A stretch of DNA of 64,000 nucleotides from assembly GCF_014647415.1 (NCBI RefSeq), contig NZ_BMPD01000001.1:1054001-1118000 (forward strand). The letters are read 5' to 3'. The translations under genes and the position numbers were made by a program. Shown piece by piece: positions 24,492 through 33,216 of the stretch. This DNA comes from Haloarcula sebkhae. GTDB taxonomy: Archaea > Halobacteriota > Halobacteria > Halobacteriales > Haloarculaceae. How positions within the stretch are numbered: position 1 is the first letter of the stretch; each line of letters starts with the position of its first letter. The notes under the pieces were generated by a model, which saw only the letters and a list, made by a program, of their open reading frames with translations, was not told where the DNA came from and made no database searches.

Positions 24492-25475
24492 TCACTCGGG
24501 ACTGGCGACCTCAACTGGTTCGCCGGTGTCTGCACTCCGGGCCAGCGCGTCCATGGCGCGCATGTTCCCCAGTGTCTCAGCTTGGTTGATGGGCGGCGTT
24601 TCGCCGTTCTCGATGGCGTCCGCGAACGCCTCGACCTGCAACTGGTAGTGGTCGACCGGCTCGAACGTCTCTGTGACCTCGCGGCCGTCGACGCTGTACG
24701 TCAGCGAGACGGACTGGTCGTGGTCCGGGCCGAAGCAGTTCGGCGCTTCGAGCCAGCCGTCGTCAGCTTCGACCCGGTAGTGCTCCCGTCTCGGCCCGTC
24801 GAACCCACAGGAAATCGAGGCGGCCCGTCCGTCGTCGTACGAGAGGACACCGCTGAGGTTCGTGTCAACGCCGCTGTCCCGGGAGTCCCGGGCATGCGCA
24901 AACGCCCGGTCCGGCTCGCCGAGGAAGCCCCGGGCCGCGCTGACGGCGTAACAGCCCACGTCCATCAGGCTCCCACCAGCCAGCTCCGGGTCCAGCCGGA
25001 TGTCCTCGGGGTCCGAGAGCGAGAACTTGAACGACGCGTCGACGGTGTGTACCTCGCCCAGTTCGTTTTCGACGATCTCCCTGGCCCGCTGGGTCCGCGG
25101 GTGGAACTGATACATGAACGCTTCCATCAGCGTGACGCCCTGTTCGGCACAGTAGTCGAAGAGGTCCACTGCCTCGGCGGTGTCGACGGCCAGTGGCTTC
25201 TCACAGAGGACGTCGAGCCCGTGGTCGGCGGCCCGCTGACTCCATTCGGCGTGGAGCGCGTTCGGAAGCGGGTTGTACACCGCGTCGATGTCCGCCTCGG
25301 CGAACATCGTCTCGTAGTCGCCGAAGGCACTGTCGATACCGAGGTCGTCGGCTACCGCACTGGCACGGTCCCGCGTTCTGGAGCTGATTGCCGCGACTGT
25401 GTGGTCCGATTTCTGAATGCCCGGAATCACGTCCTCGCGTGCTATTTTTGCCGTTGAAATAATCCCAAAGCGCAT
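24492..25475 (-). CDS. Gfo/Idh/MocA-family oxidoreductase
   Basis: The 327-residue protein starts MRFGIISTAKIAREDVIPGI, the Rossmann NAD(P) site of this family, and has the signature DVLCEKPLAVDT with the catalytic-region lysine, followed by the C-terminal alpha/beta domain. Members oxidise sugars, inositols or bile pigments; closely similar proteins include dihydrodiol and xylose dehydrogenases, but the sequence alone does not fix the substrate. The start MRFGI is chosen over a 10-residue longer form. Confidence 0.9.
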   Translation of the reverse strand: MRFGIISTAKIAREDVIPGIQKSDHTVAAISSRTRDRASAVADDLGIDSAFGDYETMFAEADIDAVYNPLPNALHAEWSQRAADHGLDVLCEKPLAVDTAEAVDLFDYCAEQGVTLMEAFMYQFHPRTQRAREIVENELGEVHTVDASFKFSLSDPEDIRLDPELAGGSLMDVGCYAVSAARGFLGEPDRAFAHARDSRDSGVDTNLSGVLSYDDGRAASISCGFDGPRREHYRVEADDGWLEAPNCFGPDHDQSVSLTYSVDGREVTETFEPVDHYQLQVEAFADAIENGETPPINQAETLGNMRAMDALARSADTGEPVEVASPE

Positions 25476-25505
25476 ACCGATACCCGACGCCCCGCTGATA
25501 AACAA

Positions 25506-26801
25506 TTACCGACCTTTCGGCTCTGTCTCAACGCTGACTCCCTGTTCGGACGCGGCGGCCAGTTTGTCCGCCGCCGGCTCGCGTCTGCCGGGCACGAGTT
25601 CGGTGGCAACCTCGCGTGCGCGCTCGAAGTGGGCTGCTGCACTATCACACGCGGGCCCGGAACCGTCTTGCTTTGACTCGTCGTCGACCTCCCGTAGCGC
25701 CTGTCGCCCCGCTTCACGGTGTGCATCGACCAGTTTGACGGCGATGTCCGCGAGCGCCTGTCGGAGCGACGCCCGGTCACCGTCGAAGCGGCGGTCACGA
25801 CCCCAGTCCAGTTCGTACGCCGTCCGGTAGCGGTCGAGGGCGTCTTCCCAGTGTGTGGCCTGCGTTGCCGGCTCTGTTGCGGCTCTGGCCGCGCTCGCAG
25901 CCACCTGTGCCGCGTCGACCGGGGCCGACAGGAGTTCAGTGTACTCCGCTTCGACCGCGTTCCGAGCGTCCGTAATGACTTCTGTGGGCGGTTCCGATGC
26001 CGGTACGGCCAGCGCTCGTTCGTACTCGGCCTTGGCCCGTGCGTACGCATCCGCGGCTCGCTCGTACGCCCGGTTCTCCCATGCGCGCCGGGCCGTGTCA
26101 CGGTACTCGTCGCCCGCGCTGACGTGGCGTCGCCGCTGGCACGTATCGATCTGTGCCTGCGTTGACTGGCAACGTTCTTCGATACTCGCTGCCGCCCCCT
26201 CCCCTAGTGCTTCGACTCGCTCTCGCCCGTTGTCGAGCGCTTCCTGTGCGGTCGTGATATGCGTGGCTGCTGTATCGAAGTCTGTCGCATCCAGTGCTGT
26301 CACAGCAGCCTCGACCTGGGACTCTGCCCGATCAAGCTCGGTTAGCGTGCGTGTCCAGACCTGTGTGGCTTCGTCGACGAACTCCCGAACCGGCGTCAGG
26401 TCGCCCTTGCACTCGAACGCCCAGTGGTCTTCGTCGACGGTGACGATTTCGAGCGTCGATGTGCGGAGTTCCGACGTACAGCGTACGGCCACGATGTCTT
26501 CGTAGGGGAGCGAGACGGTCCGGTCACCGTCGTCGTCGCCGACGACGAACATGACACGGACGTTGGTTGCGAGCAGATACGCGCGGTAGTCGTCAGTCGG
26601 CGTGAGCGATTCGTTGTTCCCCTGGGCAGCGACGACGCCGGACCGATCGTTGTACGCGAGATACTGCGGTGTCTCTGTCCCCTCTAAGTACTGCCCCAGC
26701 GGCTGCTGAAGACGGCGCTTGCGCCCGAACAGCCCGTCGGCGTTCGCCCGGTCGAATCTCTCCGGTCGACCCGAGGAACGTACGTCGATAACAGTTTCCA
26801 C
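25506..26801 (-). CDS. PH-like and coiled-coil protein, haloarchaeal
   Basis: The protein is about 431 residues if it starts at GTG 26801, which has a TATA (GAATATACT) 25 bases upstream; a longer in-frame ATG start at 26867 overlaps the TATA and is unlikely. The N-terminal about 130 residues (ETPQYLAYNDRSGVV, LLATNVRVMFVVG, VSLPYEDIVAVRC) form a beta-rich PH-like domain. The remainder is Ala/Glu-rich helical repeats, probably coiled coil. No catalytic motif is seen. A membrane zinc-ribbon protein is encoded upstream on the same strand. Confidence 0.7.
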   Translation of the reverse strand: METVIDVRSSGRPERFDRANADGLFGRKRRLQQPLGQYLEGTETPQYLAYNDRSGVVAAQGNNESLTPTDDYRAYLLATNVRVMFVVGDDDGDRTVSLPYEDIVAVRCTSELRTSTLEIVTVDEDHWAFECKGDLTPVREFVDEATQVWTRTLTELDRAESQVEAAVTALDATDFDTAATHITTAQEALDNGRERVEALGEGAAASIEERCQSTQAQIDTCQRRRHVSAGDEYRDTARRAWENRAYERAADAYARAKAEYERALAVPASEPPTEVITDARNAVEAEYTELLSAPVDAAQVAASAARAATEPATQATHWEDALDRYRTAYELDWGRDRRFDGDRASLRQALADIAVKLVDAHREAGRQALREVDDESKQDGSGPACDSAAAHFERAREVATELVPGRREPAADKLAAASEQGVSVETEPKGR

Positions 26802-26822
26802 AGTTGACCCCGTTCGTGACAG

Positions 26823-26828
26823 TATATT
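26823..26828 (-). promoter_or_regulatory. TATA box for the PH-like coiled-coil gene
   Basis: AATATA on the minus strand is centred 25 bases before GTG 26801 and supports the shorter start for that gene. Confidence 0.55.
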
Positions 26829-26910
26829 CAAATATCTCGTCGGAGAAATAAATTCTTTGGCCGACAACAGCGCTCAAGCCGGCTGGTTCGACCCCAGCCT
26901 TGCGACGGTG

Positions 26911-27198
26911 TCAGTACGGCTGGCTTCGGTCCGTCGGCTGACGCTGCGGGCTCCCGCTCGTCAGGTCCGCGGTGCACTGCCGGCAGAACTGGTAGTCCTG
27001 CTCGTTCTTCGCCCCGCAGTGGGGACAGTCGATGGATTCAGTGCTGTCGTCGGTGGCGCTGCCACGGCGCGGTTCAGTATCGCCCTGACCGGTCGCACCG
27101 GCTGGGTCACCCCGGTGCCGGTACGCGTACAGCATAGTCAGGACGTGGAGCCCCACGAGAAGCGCGATTGCGCCGTAGAGCCACTCGCTCACCATCAT
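26911..27198 (-). CDS. Membrane-anchored zinc-ribbon protein
   Basis: The 95-residue protein has one N-terminal helix (WLYGAIALLVGLHVLTMLYAY), an acidic Ser/Thr/Asp linker and a C-terminal zinc ribbon CPHCGAKNEQDYQFCRQC. This is a known haloarchaeal layout (DUF7577, from memory). The ribbon faces the cytoplasm. It lies upstream of the PH-like protein and may recruit it or RNA/protein partners to the membrane. Confidence 0.75.
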   Translation of the reverse strand: MMVSEWLYGAIALLVGLHVLTMLYAYRHRGDPAGATGQGDTEPRRGSATDDSTESIDCPHCGAKNEQDYQFCRQCTADLTSGSPQRQPTDRSQPY

Positions 27199-27384
27199 AT
27201 GTAACGATACGTGAACGTACTACTTGAGGGTTGTGCCGAGTTACCAATGGACGGCAATTTCGGCGAGTTCGGAATCATCCCCTGTGACTACTTGGCGAGT
27301 AGACGGGTACGCTGTGGGCTAGCGTTCAAATACGACCACGCAGCCACGGGAACTCATGCCCGTTCACACGCTCGGTGGTCCCTG

Positions 27385-27822
27385 ATGGGCCATCGCACAC
27401 TCGTGGCTGTCGCCCGTCCCGACGGCCGTTACGACTGCCGAAGTGCACACTGGGGGGTCGACGCCGACCCCATTGCACAGTCTCGACCGCTCGGGAACGA
27501 TTGGACGCCCGCTGCCGTCCTCGCTGCCATCGATGCTACCTACGAGCAGTTGGTCGTGCTCGACGGGTCGGTTCGGACCTACACCGTCTGCTGGCTCGAT
27601 CCGACGCTATCGGACCTCGACGACATCGTCCTCGCCCGTACTGCCGACCCCGATACGTTCCGGCGGTGGTGGGTCGACCGCAAGGACGAGGCCTGTCGCG
27701 CCCTCGACAGCGACGGCTGTGACCCGGCAGCCGTCCGGCGTGCCCTACTCGCGTCGCTCCGAGACCGCGCTTCGTCCGTGCACTGCCCCGACGACGCGTC
27801 CTTTTTACACGGGGACCGCTAA
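27385..27822 (+). CDS. DUF6735-like protein
   Basis: The 145-residue protein begins MGHRTLVAVARPDGRYDCRS followed by AHWGVD, an opening I know from the haloarchaeal DUF6735 family. The rest is mixed alpha/beta with no metal motif. The start at 27385 is fixed by this conserved opening; upstream in-frame ATGs are in non-conserved DNA. TTCAAATAC near 27324 may be its promoter. It ends 9 bases before nucS on the same strand, so they could be co-transcribed. Confidence 0.75.
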   Translation: MGHRTLVAVARPDGRYDCRSAHWGVDADPIAQSRPLGNDWTPAAVLAAIDATYEQLVVLDGSVRTYTVCWLDPTLSDLDDIVLARTADPDTFRRWWVDRKDEACRALDSDGCDPAAVRRALLASLRDRASSVHCPDDASFLHGDR

Positions 27823-27831
27823 TCGCCATCC

Positions 27832-28551
27832 GTGACTGCCGTCGAGACGCTGACCTACCCCGACCCCGCCGACGCGCTAGACCTCGCGTCGCGCAACGCC
27901 GACCGCGGCGCGCTGGTGACGCTCGTCGGTACCTGTACGGTCGAATACGAAGGACGAGCGGCCAGTTCGCTGGGACCTGGCGACCGCCACGTGATGCTCA
28001 AGCCCGACGGGGCCGCGCTGGTCCACACCGACGAGGGCCAACAGCCGGTGAACTGGCAGCCGCCGGGCTGTGAGCACAGTATCAGCGTCGACGACGGTTC
28101 GCTGGTCGTCCGCTCCACGCGGTCGTCCCCCGAGGAGTTGCTCGAAGTGACCTTCGAGACAGTCGCCCACGCTGCCGCCTTCGACGTAACCGACTCCAAA
28201 GACCTCGCGCTCACGGGGACGGAAGCCGACCTCAAAGACCGTATCCTCGACGAACCGGCGCTGGTCGAGTCGGGCTTTACGCCGCTTGCGACCGAACGCG
28301 AGACACCCGCCGGTGCGGTCGACATCTATGGCGAGGACGCCGACGGCCGGACGACAATACTCGAACTCAAGCGCCGGCGTGTGGGTCCCGACGCCGTCGG
28401 CCAGCTGGGCCGGTACGTCGATGCGTTAGAACGCGACCTGCACGCCGACACTGAAGTCCGGGGTATCCTCGTGGCTCCGTCGGTGACTGACCGGGCGCGT
28501 CAGCTGCTCGCCGAGAAAGGACTGGAGTTCGTCTCGCTGGAGCCACCGTAA
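27832..28551 (+). CDS. nucS: Endonuclease NucS
   Basis: The 239-residue protein starts at GTG. The N-terminal domain (about 30-110) is the DNA-binding beta barrel; the C-terminal nuclease has Glu/Asp and Lys catalytic residues in GAVDIYGED and ILELKRRR, typical of NucS/EndoMS. In archaea it cuts DNA at mismatches or single-strand branch points. The gene at 57.5 kb carries a related N-terminal domain. mutS is encoded only 1.2 kb away, so two mismatch systems are near neighbours. Confidence 0.93.
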   Translation: MTAVETLTYPDPADALDLASRNADRGALVTLVGTCTVEYEGRAASSLGPGDRHVMLKPDGAALVHTDEGQQPVNWQPPGCEHSISVDDGSLVVRSTRSSPEELLEVTFETVAHAAAFDVTDSKDLALTGTEADLKDRILDEPALVESGFTPLATERETPAGAVDIYGEDADGRTTILELKRRRVGPDAVGQLGRYVDALERDLHADTEVRGILVAPSVTDRARQLLAEKGLEFVSLEPP

Positions 28552-28629
28552 CTGACATTCGATTTTGGCCCGCGCGTCCGTCCTGCAACTGTACTGACTG
28601 CCGCAGTCGCCACACAGTCGGATGGCGGA

Positions 28630-28878
28630 CTACTCTACAGTGACTGTTCCATCGGTATCGACGACCACGCGGTAGCCACTGTAGTCGAACGCCACGTGCC
28701 CGCTGGTGTTCGAATCGGTGATGCACGCCGTCAGTGCATCCGGATTGATAGTGTCAGCCAGTGGCGGGAGCGTTTCGACCGGCTGTCTCTCCGCGGTTGC
28801 CACGGCACGAACGACTGCGGTGATGATAGACTGATCGGTGCCGTGGACTTCTATAACAGTTGGTGATCTTCCAGACAC
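28630..28878 (-). CDS. HalOD1 output-domain protein
   Basis: The 82-residue protein fits the haloarchaeal output domain HalOD1: TVIEVHGTDQSIITAVVRAVA, then PDALTACI and the C-terminal GYRVVVDTDGTVTVE. It is a stand-alone domain without receiver or kinase, as is common in haloarchaea; such domains are thought to act downstream of two-component sensors. The start is GTG, with AATAAATT about 28 bases upstream. It is divergent from the Bat-like regulator. Confidence 0.85.
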   Translation of the reverse strand: MSGRSPTVIEVHGTDQSIITAVVRAVATAERQPVETLPPLADTINPDALTACITDSNTSGHVAFDYSGYRVVVDTDGTVTVE

Positions 28879-28998
28879 GGTTCGCTGACCTCATGTCGAA
28901 TTTATTCTGCAGATGTAAAGTTCAGTGTGGCTAGCATAGTAAACGCCGAACCACGATGTATGCCAACATTCTTCACGCGATGCCGGCTACACCTGTGT

Positions 28999-29715
28999 AT
29001 GTCCCGACAGCTTGGCGACAGCCGGGCGGTAACCCGTGTGGAGTTTGCCCTCTCTGATGGGTCGTATCCCTTTGTGTCGGTGTCTAAAACCGAATCGTGT
29101 GCAGTGATTCTTGAAAAATGCCTTCCGCAGACGGACGACATGTACGCGGAGTTTTTTTCAGTCGAGGGTGCTCGCCCCAGCCGGCTTGTCGAGCGCATCG
29201 AAGACGCCAATGGCGGTGAGGCGCGGGTGCTTGAACGCACTAGCGACGGTGGGCTCGTCGAAATCGACGTGCGAAATAACTGTCCCGTTGTCTCGCTTGC
29301 GGATGTCGGGGCGGTACCACAGACCGTCCGGAGTGTCGATGGTGAAGGGACTGTCGTAGCTGATGTCCCGGGTCAAATCGAGACGGGGTCGGTTATCGAT
29401 TCGTTCCTGACGGCCCATCCGGAGGCCGAACTCGCGGCGAAGAAACAGCGTGAGTCTATCGTCCCGCTGTTCGGGTTCCAGAACTACGCGTCCCACATCG
29501 AGTCACTGACTGACCGCCAGCAGGAGGTTCTCTCGACGGCCCACGAAGCGGGGTACTACAGCTGGCCCCGCGAGGCGACGGCCGCGGACCTGGCTGAAAT
29601 CCTTGACATCTCGGAGCCAACGCTCCACAAGCATCTGCGGGCTGCCGAACAGAAACTCGTCGCGACCATGTTCGCCTGCCCGCACGAGGAACGGGTCGCT
29701 GACGGAGATAGCTGA
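28999..29715 (+). CDS. Bacterio-opsin activator-type HTH regulator
   Basis: The protein is 238 residues from ATG 28999 (ATG 28960 is an alternative). It has an N-terminal sensor-like region (RVEFALSDGSYPFVSV) and the C-terminal HTH_10 domain TDRQQEVLSTAHEAGYYSWP then TAADLAEILDISEPTLHKHL, found in Bat and related haloarchaeal activators. Such regulators respond to redox, light or metabolites; the target is unknown. It converges with mutS, 9 bases apart. Confidence 0.85.
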   Translation: MSRQLGDSRAVTRVEFALSDGSYPFVSVSKTESCAVILEKCLPQTDDMYAEFFSVEGARPSRLVERIEDANGGEARVLERTSDGGLVEIDVRNNCPVVSLADVGAVPQTVRSVDGEGTVVADVPGQIETGSVIDSFLTAHPEAELAAKKQRESIVPLFGFQNYASHIESLTDRQQEVLSTAHEAGYYSWPREATAADLAEILDISEPTLHKHLRAAEQKLVATMFACPHEERVADGDS

Positions 29716-29724
29716 CTGCTGCTG

Positions 29725-32535
29725 TTATTCGAGTCGGTCCTGTAGCTCGGCGAGCGCGTTCATCGCTTCTATCGGCGTCATCGTCGCGACATCGAGCGAG
29801 GCCAACTGCTGTACCACTGATTCCGGGAAGTCCTCCTCGACGGCGGCCCCGTTCGTCCGAAGCGTCTCCTGCGTGTGGCCGTCCGCTCCACCCTCTCTGG
29901 TCGAGGCCGACGCTGTTCCGTTCCCTGTCGGGCCAGTCGTCTCCGTGGCGGCGGAATCCGCGTCGGAGTCAGCCGCCTCGGCATCCACCAGAAGGTCCCG
30001 CGACCGTTCGACGACGGATTCGGGCACGCCGGCCATGCTCGCCACCTCGACGCCGTAGGAGGCCGCCGCGGGACCGGGCGCGAGTTCGTGGTCGAAGCGA
30101 ACGTCGTCGTCCTCGCGGCTGGTCTCGAAGTGGCGGTTGGTCGCGCCGGGCAGCGCCGCGGCGACGGCAGTTAGGTCGTGGTGGTGGGTCGCAAACAGCG
30201 TGTACGCGCCGACTTCCTCGTGGAGATGTTCCGTGACGGCGCGGGCGATAGCCAGCCCGTCGGCCGTCGACGTGCCGCGGCCGACTTCGTCCAGCAGCAC
30301 CAGCGAGTCGGCGGTCGCCGCGTCGAGAATCGTCGCCAGTTCGGTCATCTCGATCATGAACGTCGAGCGGCCACCGGCGATGTCATCGCTGGCTCCAACG
30401 CGGGTAAACACGCGGTCGAGAATCGGGAGGTCGGCCGCCTTCGCGGGAACGAAGCCGCCCGCCTGTGCGAGCAAGCAAATGAGTGCGACCTGCCGCATAT
30501 ACGTCGATTTCCCGCTCATGTTCGGTCCCGTAACGACGGCGAGGAACGGGTCTTGGATGTCAGGGGCTTCACCCTCGCCCTGTTCGTCGGTTGCCGTGTC
30601 ACCCTCGTCCGGCTCCGAGTCGCCGCTTTCCCGAAGCGGACCGCTCCCCAGATGCGTGTCGTTGGGGACGAAGGCGTCCTCGGTCCGCTCGACGACCGGG
30701 TGGCGGCCGGCGGTGATGTCGATACCGTCGCCGCCGACAGTCGGCCGGCAGTAGTCGTATTGCGCCGCGACCTCGGCGAACGAGACCAGCACGTCGAGGC
30801 GGGCAAGACGGTCGGCAAGCGCCTGTACGCGCTCGGCCTCGTCGGCCACCTCGTCCCGGACGGCACAGAACAGGTCGTACTCCAGATCGTCGGCCGCGCT
30901 CTCGGCGCGTAGGATCTCCTCTTCGCGCTCCTTGAGCTCCGGCGTGTAGTAGCGCTCGCTGTTTTTCAGCGTCTGGCGGCGCTGGTAGTCCTCGGGGACG
31001 GCATCGAGGTTGGCGTTCGTCACCTCGATGTAGTAGCCGTGAACGGAGTTGTGACCGACCTTCAGCGAGTCGATGCCGGTCCGCTCGCGCTCGCTCGCTT
31101 CCAGTTCGTCGATCCACGCCTTGCCGGACTGCTCGGTCGAGCGGAGCCGGTCCAGTTCCTCGTCGTAGCCCTCCCGGACGACGCCCCCTTCGGTCACTTG
31201 CTGTGGCGGGTCCGGGCGAATCGCCGCCTCAATTTCCTCGCGGGTCTCGGTCAGCGGATCGAGCGTCGCGTGCAGGTCCGCAAGCAGGCGGGCGTCGGCG
31301 TCGGCGAGCTGGTCGCGAATTTCGGGGACGACGGACAACGTTGCCGCCAGCGACCGGAGGTCACGGGCGTTCGCCCGGCCACGCGAGACACGTGAAATGA
31401 GTCGTTCGAGGTCGTACACCTCCGCGAGCAGGTCCGAGAGCGCCTCTCTGGTGGCGGGGTCGCGCTGGAGTTCCGCGACCGCGCCGTGGCGGGCCTCGAT
31501 GCGGTCCGCGTCGAGCAACGGCCGGCGGAGCCAGTCGGTCAGTTTCCGCCGCCCCAGCGCACACGCCGTCTCGTCGACCGTGTCCACGAGCGTGCGGTTC
31601 TCGTGGCCTCGGACCGAGCGCCGCTCGAACAGTTCGAGGCTCTCGACGGCCACGGCGTCGAGCAGCATGTACTCTCGCGGGTCGTACCGCGTGAGGTGAT
31701 TGAGGTAGTCGAGCGTGCCGGCGGGGTCCACGTCCGGGTCGACCGGCTCGCCGTCCGGGCCGACTGCGCCGCTGCTGCCGCGGGTGTACTCCGCGTAGGC
31801 CAGCAGACCGCCACAGGCACGGATCTCCGCGTCGCCGGCGAGCAGGCGCTCCGGCGGGCCGAAGTACTGCCCCACGCGGTCCTCGGCGCGGTCCCGGGCG
31901 AAGGCGTCCGCGTCGTAGCGCGTCACCAGACAGGCCGGCCCGAAGACGGCGTCCCGATCCACGTCGATGTCCGGCCCAACGATGGCTTCGGCGGGACCGA
32001 ACCGGCTGAGTTCGTCGGCGACGGCGCTTTCGGAGCCGACACTGGTCGCGTAGCAGTCGCCGGTCGAGATATCCAGTAGCGCCAGCCCGTACCGCTCACC
32101 GGCGGTCAGGGCGGCGACGTAGTTGTTGTCTGCCCCGCCCAGCAGTTCGCTCTCCGTGAGCGTGCCGGGGGTGACGATTCGCGTTACTGCCCGTTCGACC
32201 ACGCCGCTGACCTCGTCGGGGTCTTCGACCTGATCGGCGATGGCGACCCGGTAGCCCGCGTCCAGCAGCGTCTCGACGTACGACTCGGCGTTGTCGATAG
32301 GGATGCCGGCCATCGGATACTTCCCGGTCGAGTCCTCGCGCTGGGTCAGCGCGATCTCACACAGCCGGGCGACCCGTTTCGCGGCCGCACAGAAGGCCTC
32401 GTAGAAGTCCCCGACCTGAAAGAGGACCAGGGCGTCGTCGTACTGCCGGCACAGCTCGTAGTACTGTGCCATCATCGGCGTCAGGTCCTCCTCGAGCTCG
32501 GCCATCTTCTCGGGCGGGCCAAGCGCAGCGTCCAT
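29725..32535 (-). CDS. mutS: DNA mismatch repair protein MutS
   Basis: The 936-residue protein has the N-terminal mismatch-binding Phe-x-Glu region ([14 protein letters not shown]), lever and clamp domains, Walker [10 protein letters not shown] and the signature [17 protein letters not shown] disordered acidic insertion ([17 protein letters not shown]) precedes the ATPase, and a second linker rich in Ser/Thr/Glu precedes the C-terminal clamp, as in haloarchaeal MutS1. I start at ATG 32535 because upstream in-frame sequence covers the promoter zone of the next gene. Confidence 0.96.
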   Translation of the reverse strand: MDAALGPPEKMAELEEDLTPMMAQYYELCRQYDDALVLFQVGDFYEAFCAAAKRVARLCEIALTQREDSTGKYPMAGIPIDNAESYVETLLDAGYRVAIADQVEDPDEVSGVVERAVTRIVTPGTLTESELLGGADNNYVAALTAGERYGLALLDISTGDCYATSVGSESAVADELSRFGPAEAIVGPDIDVDRDAVFGPACLVTRYDADAFARDRAEDRVGQYFGPPERLLAGDAEIRACGGLLAYAEYTRGSSGAVGPDGEPVDPDVDPAGTLDYLNHLTRYDPREYMLLDAVAVESLELFERRSVRGHENRTLVDTVDETACALGRRKLTDWLRRPLLDADRIEARHGAVAELQRDPATREALSDLLAEVYDLERLISRVSRGRANARDLRSLAATLSVVPEIRDQLADADARLLADLHATLDPLTETREEIEAAIRPDPPQQVTEGGVVREGYDEELDRLRSTEQSGKAWIDELEASERERTGIDSLKVGHNSVHGYYIEVTNANLDAVPEDYQRRQTLKNSERYYTPELKEREEEILRAESAADDLEYDLFCAVRDEVADEAERVQALADRLARLDVLVSFAEVAAQYDYCRPTVGGDGIDITAGRHPVVERTEDAFVPNDTHLGSGPLRESGDSEPDEGDTATDEQGEGEAPDIQDPFLAVVTGPNMSGKSTYMRQVALICLLAQAGGFVPAKAADLPILDRVFTRVGASDDIAGGRSTFMIEMTELATILDAATADSLVLLDEVGRGTSTADGLAIARAVTEHLHEEVGAYTLFATHHHDLTAVAAALPGATNRHFETSREDDDVRFDHELAPGPAAASYGVEVASMAGVPESVVERSRDLLVDAEAADSDADSAATETTGPTGNGTASASTREGGADGHTQETLRTNGAAVEEDFPESVVQQLASLDVATMTPIEAMNALAELQDRLE

Positions 32536-32652
32536 ACCGGAGGCAACAGCCGGCCACTCATAGGCGCTCCGCTCTCCTGCCCGTGCCGCGATTGCGCGGA
32601 GTAGAGCGCGACCGGCCACTGATTTTTATGCTGCCCGGGAGACGTAGCTTGT

Positions 32653-33042
32653 ATGTCACGTCGCGCCAACTACGCGCTCTGTCAGTTCCAGCAGCACCTC
32701 GGTCCGTCGGCGGACTCGCTCGACGTTCCGTGGGCGGAATACACCGGTGATTCGACCGATCCGGTTTCCTTCGATATCCCCACCTCGTCGGCGGCGGACC
32801 CGTACGTCGAGATGCAGGTCTACGATGTCGAGGATTTCGACCACGAAATCGTCGTCAACGGTGAACCGCTATCGGGGTTCGACATCGCGCCGGGTGAGGG
32901 GTGGCAGCTCTGGATGGACACGATCGCGCCCGAGCAACTGCACCTCGGAGAGAACACGATTCAGTTCCGGCGGGACACCGACTCGAAGGACGCATTCGTC
33001 GTTGGGTCGGTCACGGTCCACTGGACGGAACCAATCGAGTGA
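32653..33042 (+). CDS. DUF7383-like protein
   Basis: The 129-residue soluble beta-rich protein begins MSRRANYALCQFQQHLGPSA and contains EIVVNGEPLSGFDIAPGEGW and RRDTDSKDAFVVGSVTVHW. This corresponds to a haloarchaeal family that I recall as DUF7383, which looks like an immunoglobulin-like or carbohydrate-binding fold. There is no signal peptide. A TATA-like GATTTTTATG lies about 30 bases upstream. It is divergent from mutS and has no clear functional partner. Confidence 0.72.
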   Translation: MSRRANYALCQFQQHLGPSADSLDVPWAEYTGDSTDPVSFDIPTSSAADPYVEMQVYDVEDFDHEIVVNGEPLSGFDIAPGEGWQLWMDTIAPEQLHLGENTIQFRRDTDSKDAFVVGSVTVHWTEPIE

Positions 33043-33120
33043 ATATATAAACAGGTCGCCGTCGTTCTGATGTGGCGTGCCAACAGCTACCACTACTAGC
33101 AGCCAGTACCACCTCTGTCG

Positions 33121-33155
33121 GGTGATTTCACCTGTTCTGGCCGCGTCAACAGGTG
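33121..33155 (+). promoter_or_regulatory. Overlapping inverted repeats upstream of the thermosome promoter
   Basis: GGTG-ATTT-CACC (33121-33132) overlaps CACCTGTT (33129-33136), which pairs exactly with AACAGGTG (33148-33155) across 11 bases. The TATA of the thermosome gene lies about 27 bases further on. The site is in the right place for a heat-shock regulator, but binding is not demonstrated. Confidence 0.45.
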
Positions 33156-33181
33156 GCCGTCGAGCGCCCTATAACCCTTAC

Positions 33182-33190
33182 TTTTATATA
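33182..33190 (+). promoter_or_regulatory. TATA box of the thermosome gene
   Basis: TTTTATATA is centred about 30 bases before the ATG at 33217, giving an almost leaderless transcript. The TATA is strong, as expected for a heat-inducible gene. Confidence 0.75.
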
Positions 33191-33216
33191 GAACCACATG
33201 CAATCTTCGCTTGATT

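Noticed and set aside
23934-25457. 507-codon plus-strand open frame
   Set aside because: Antisense of the aldo/keto reductase and Gfo/Idh/MocA genes.
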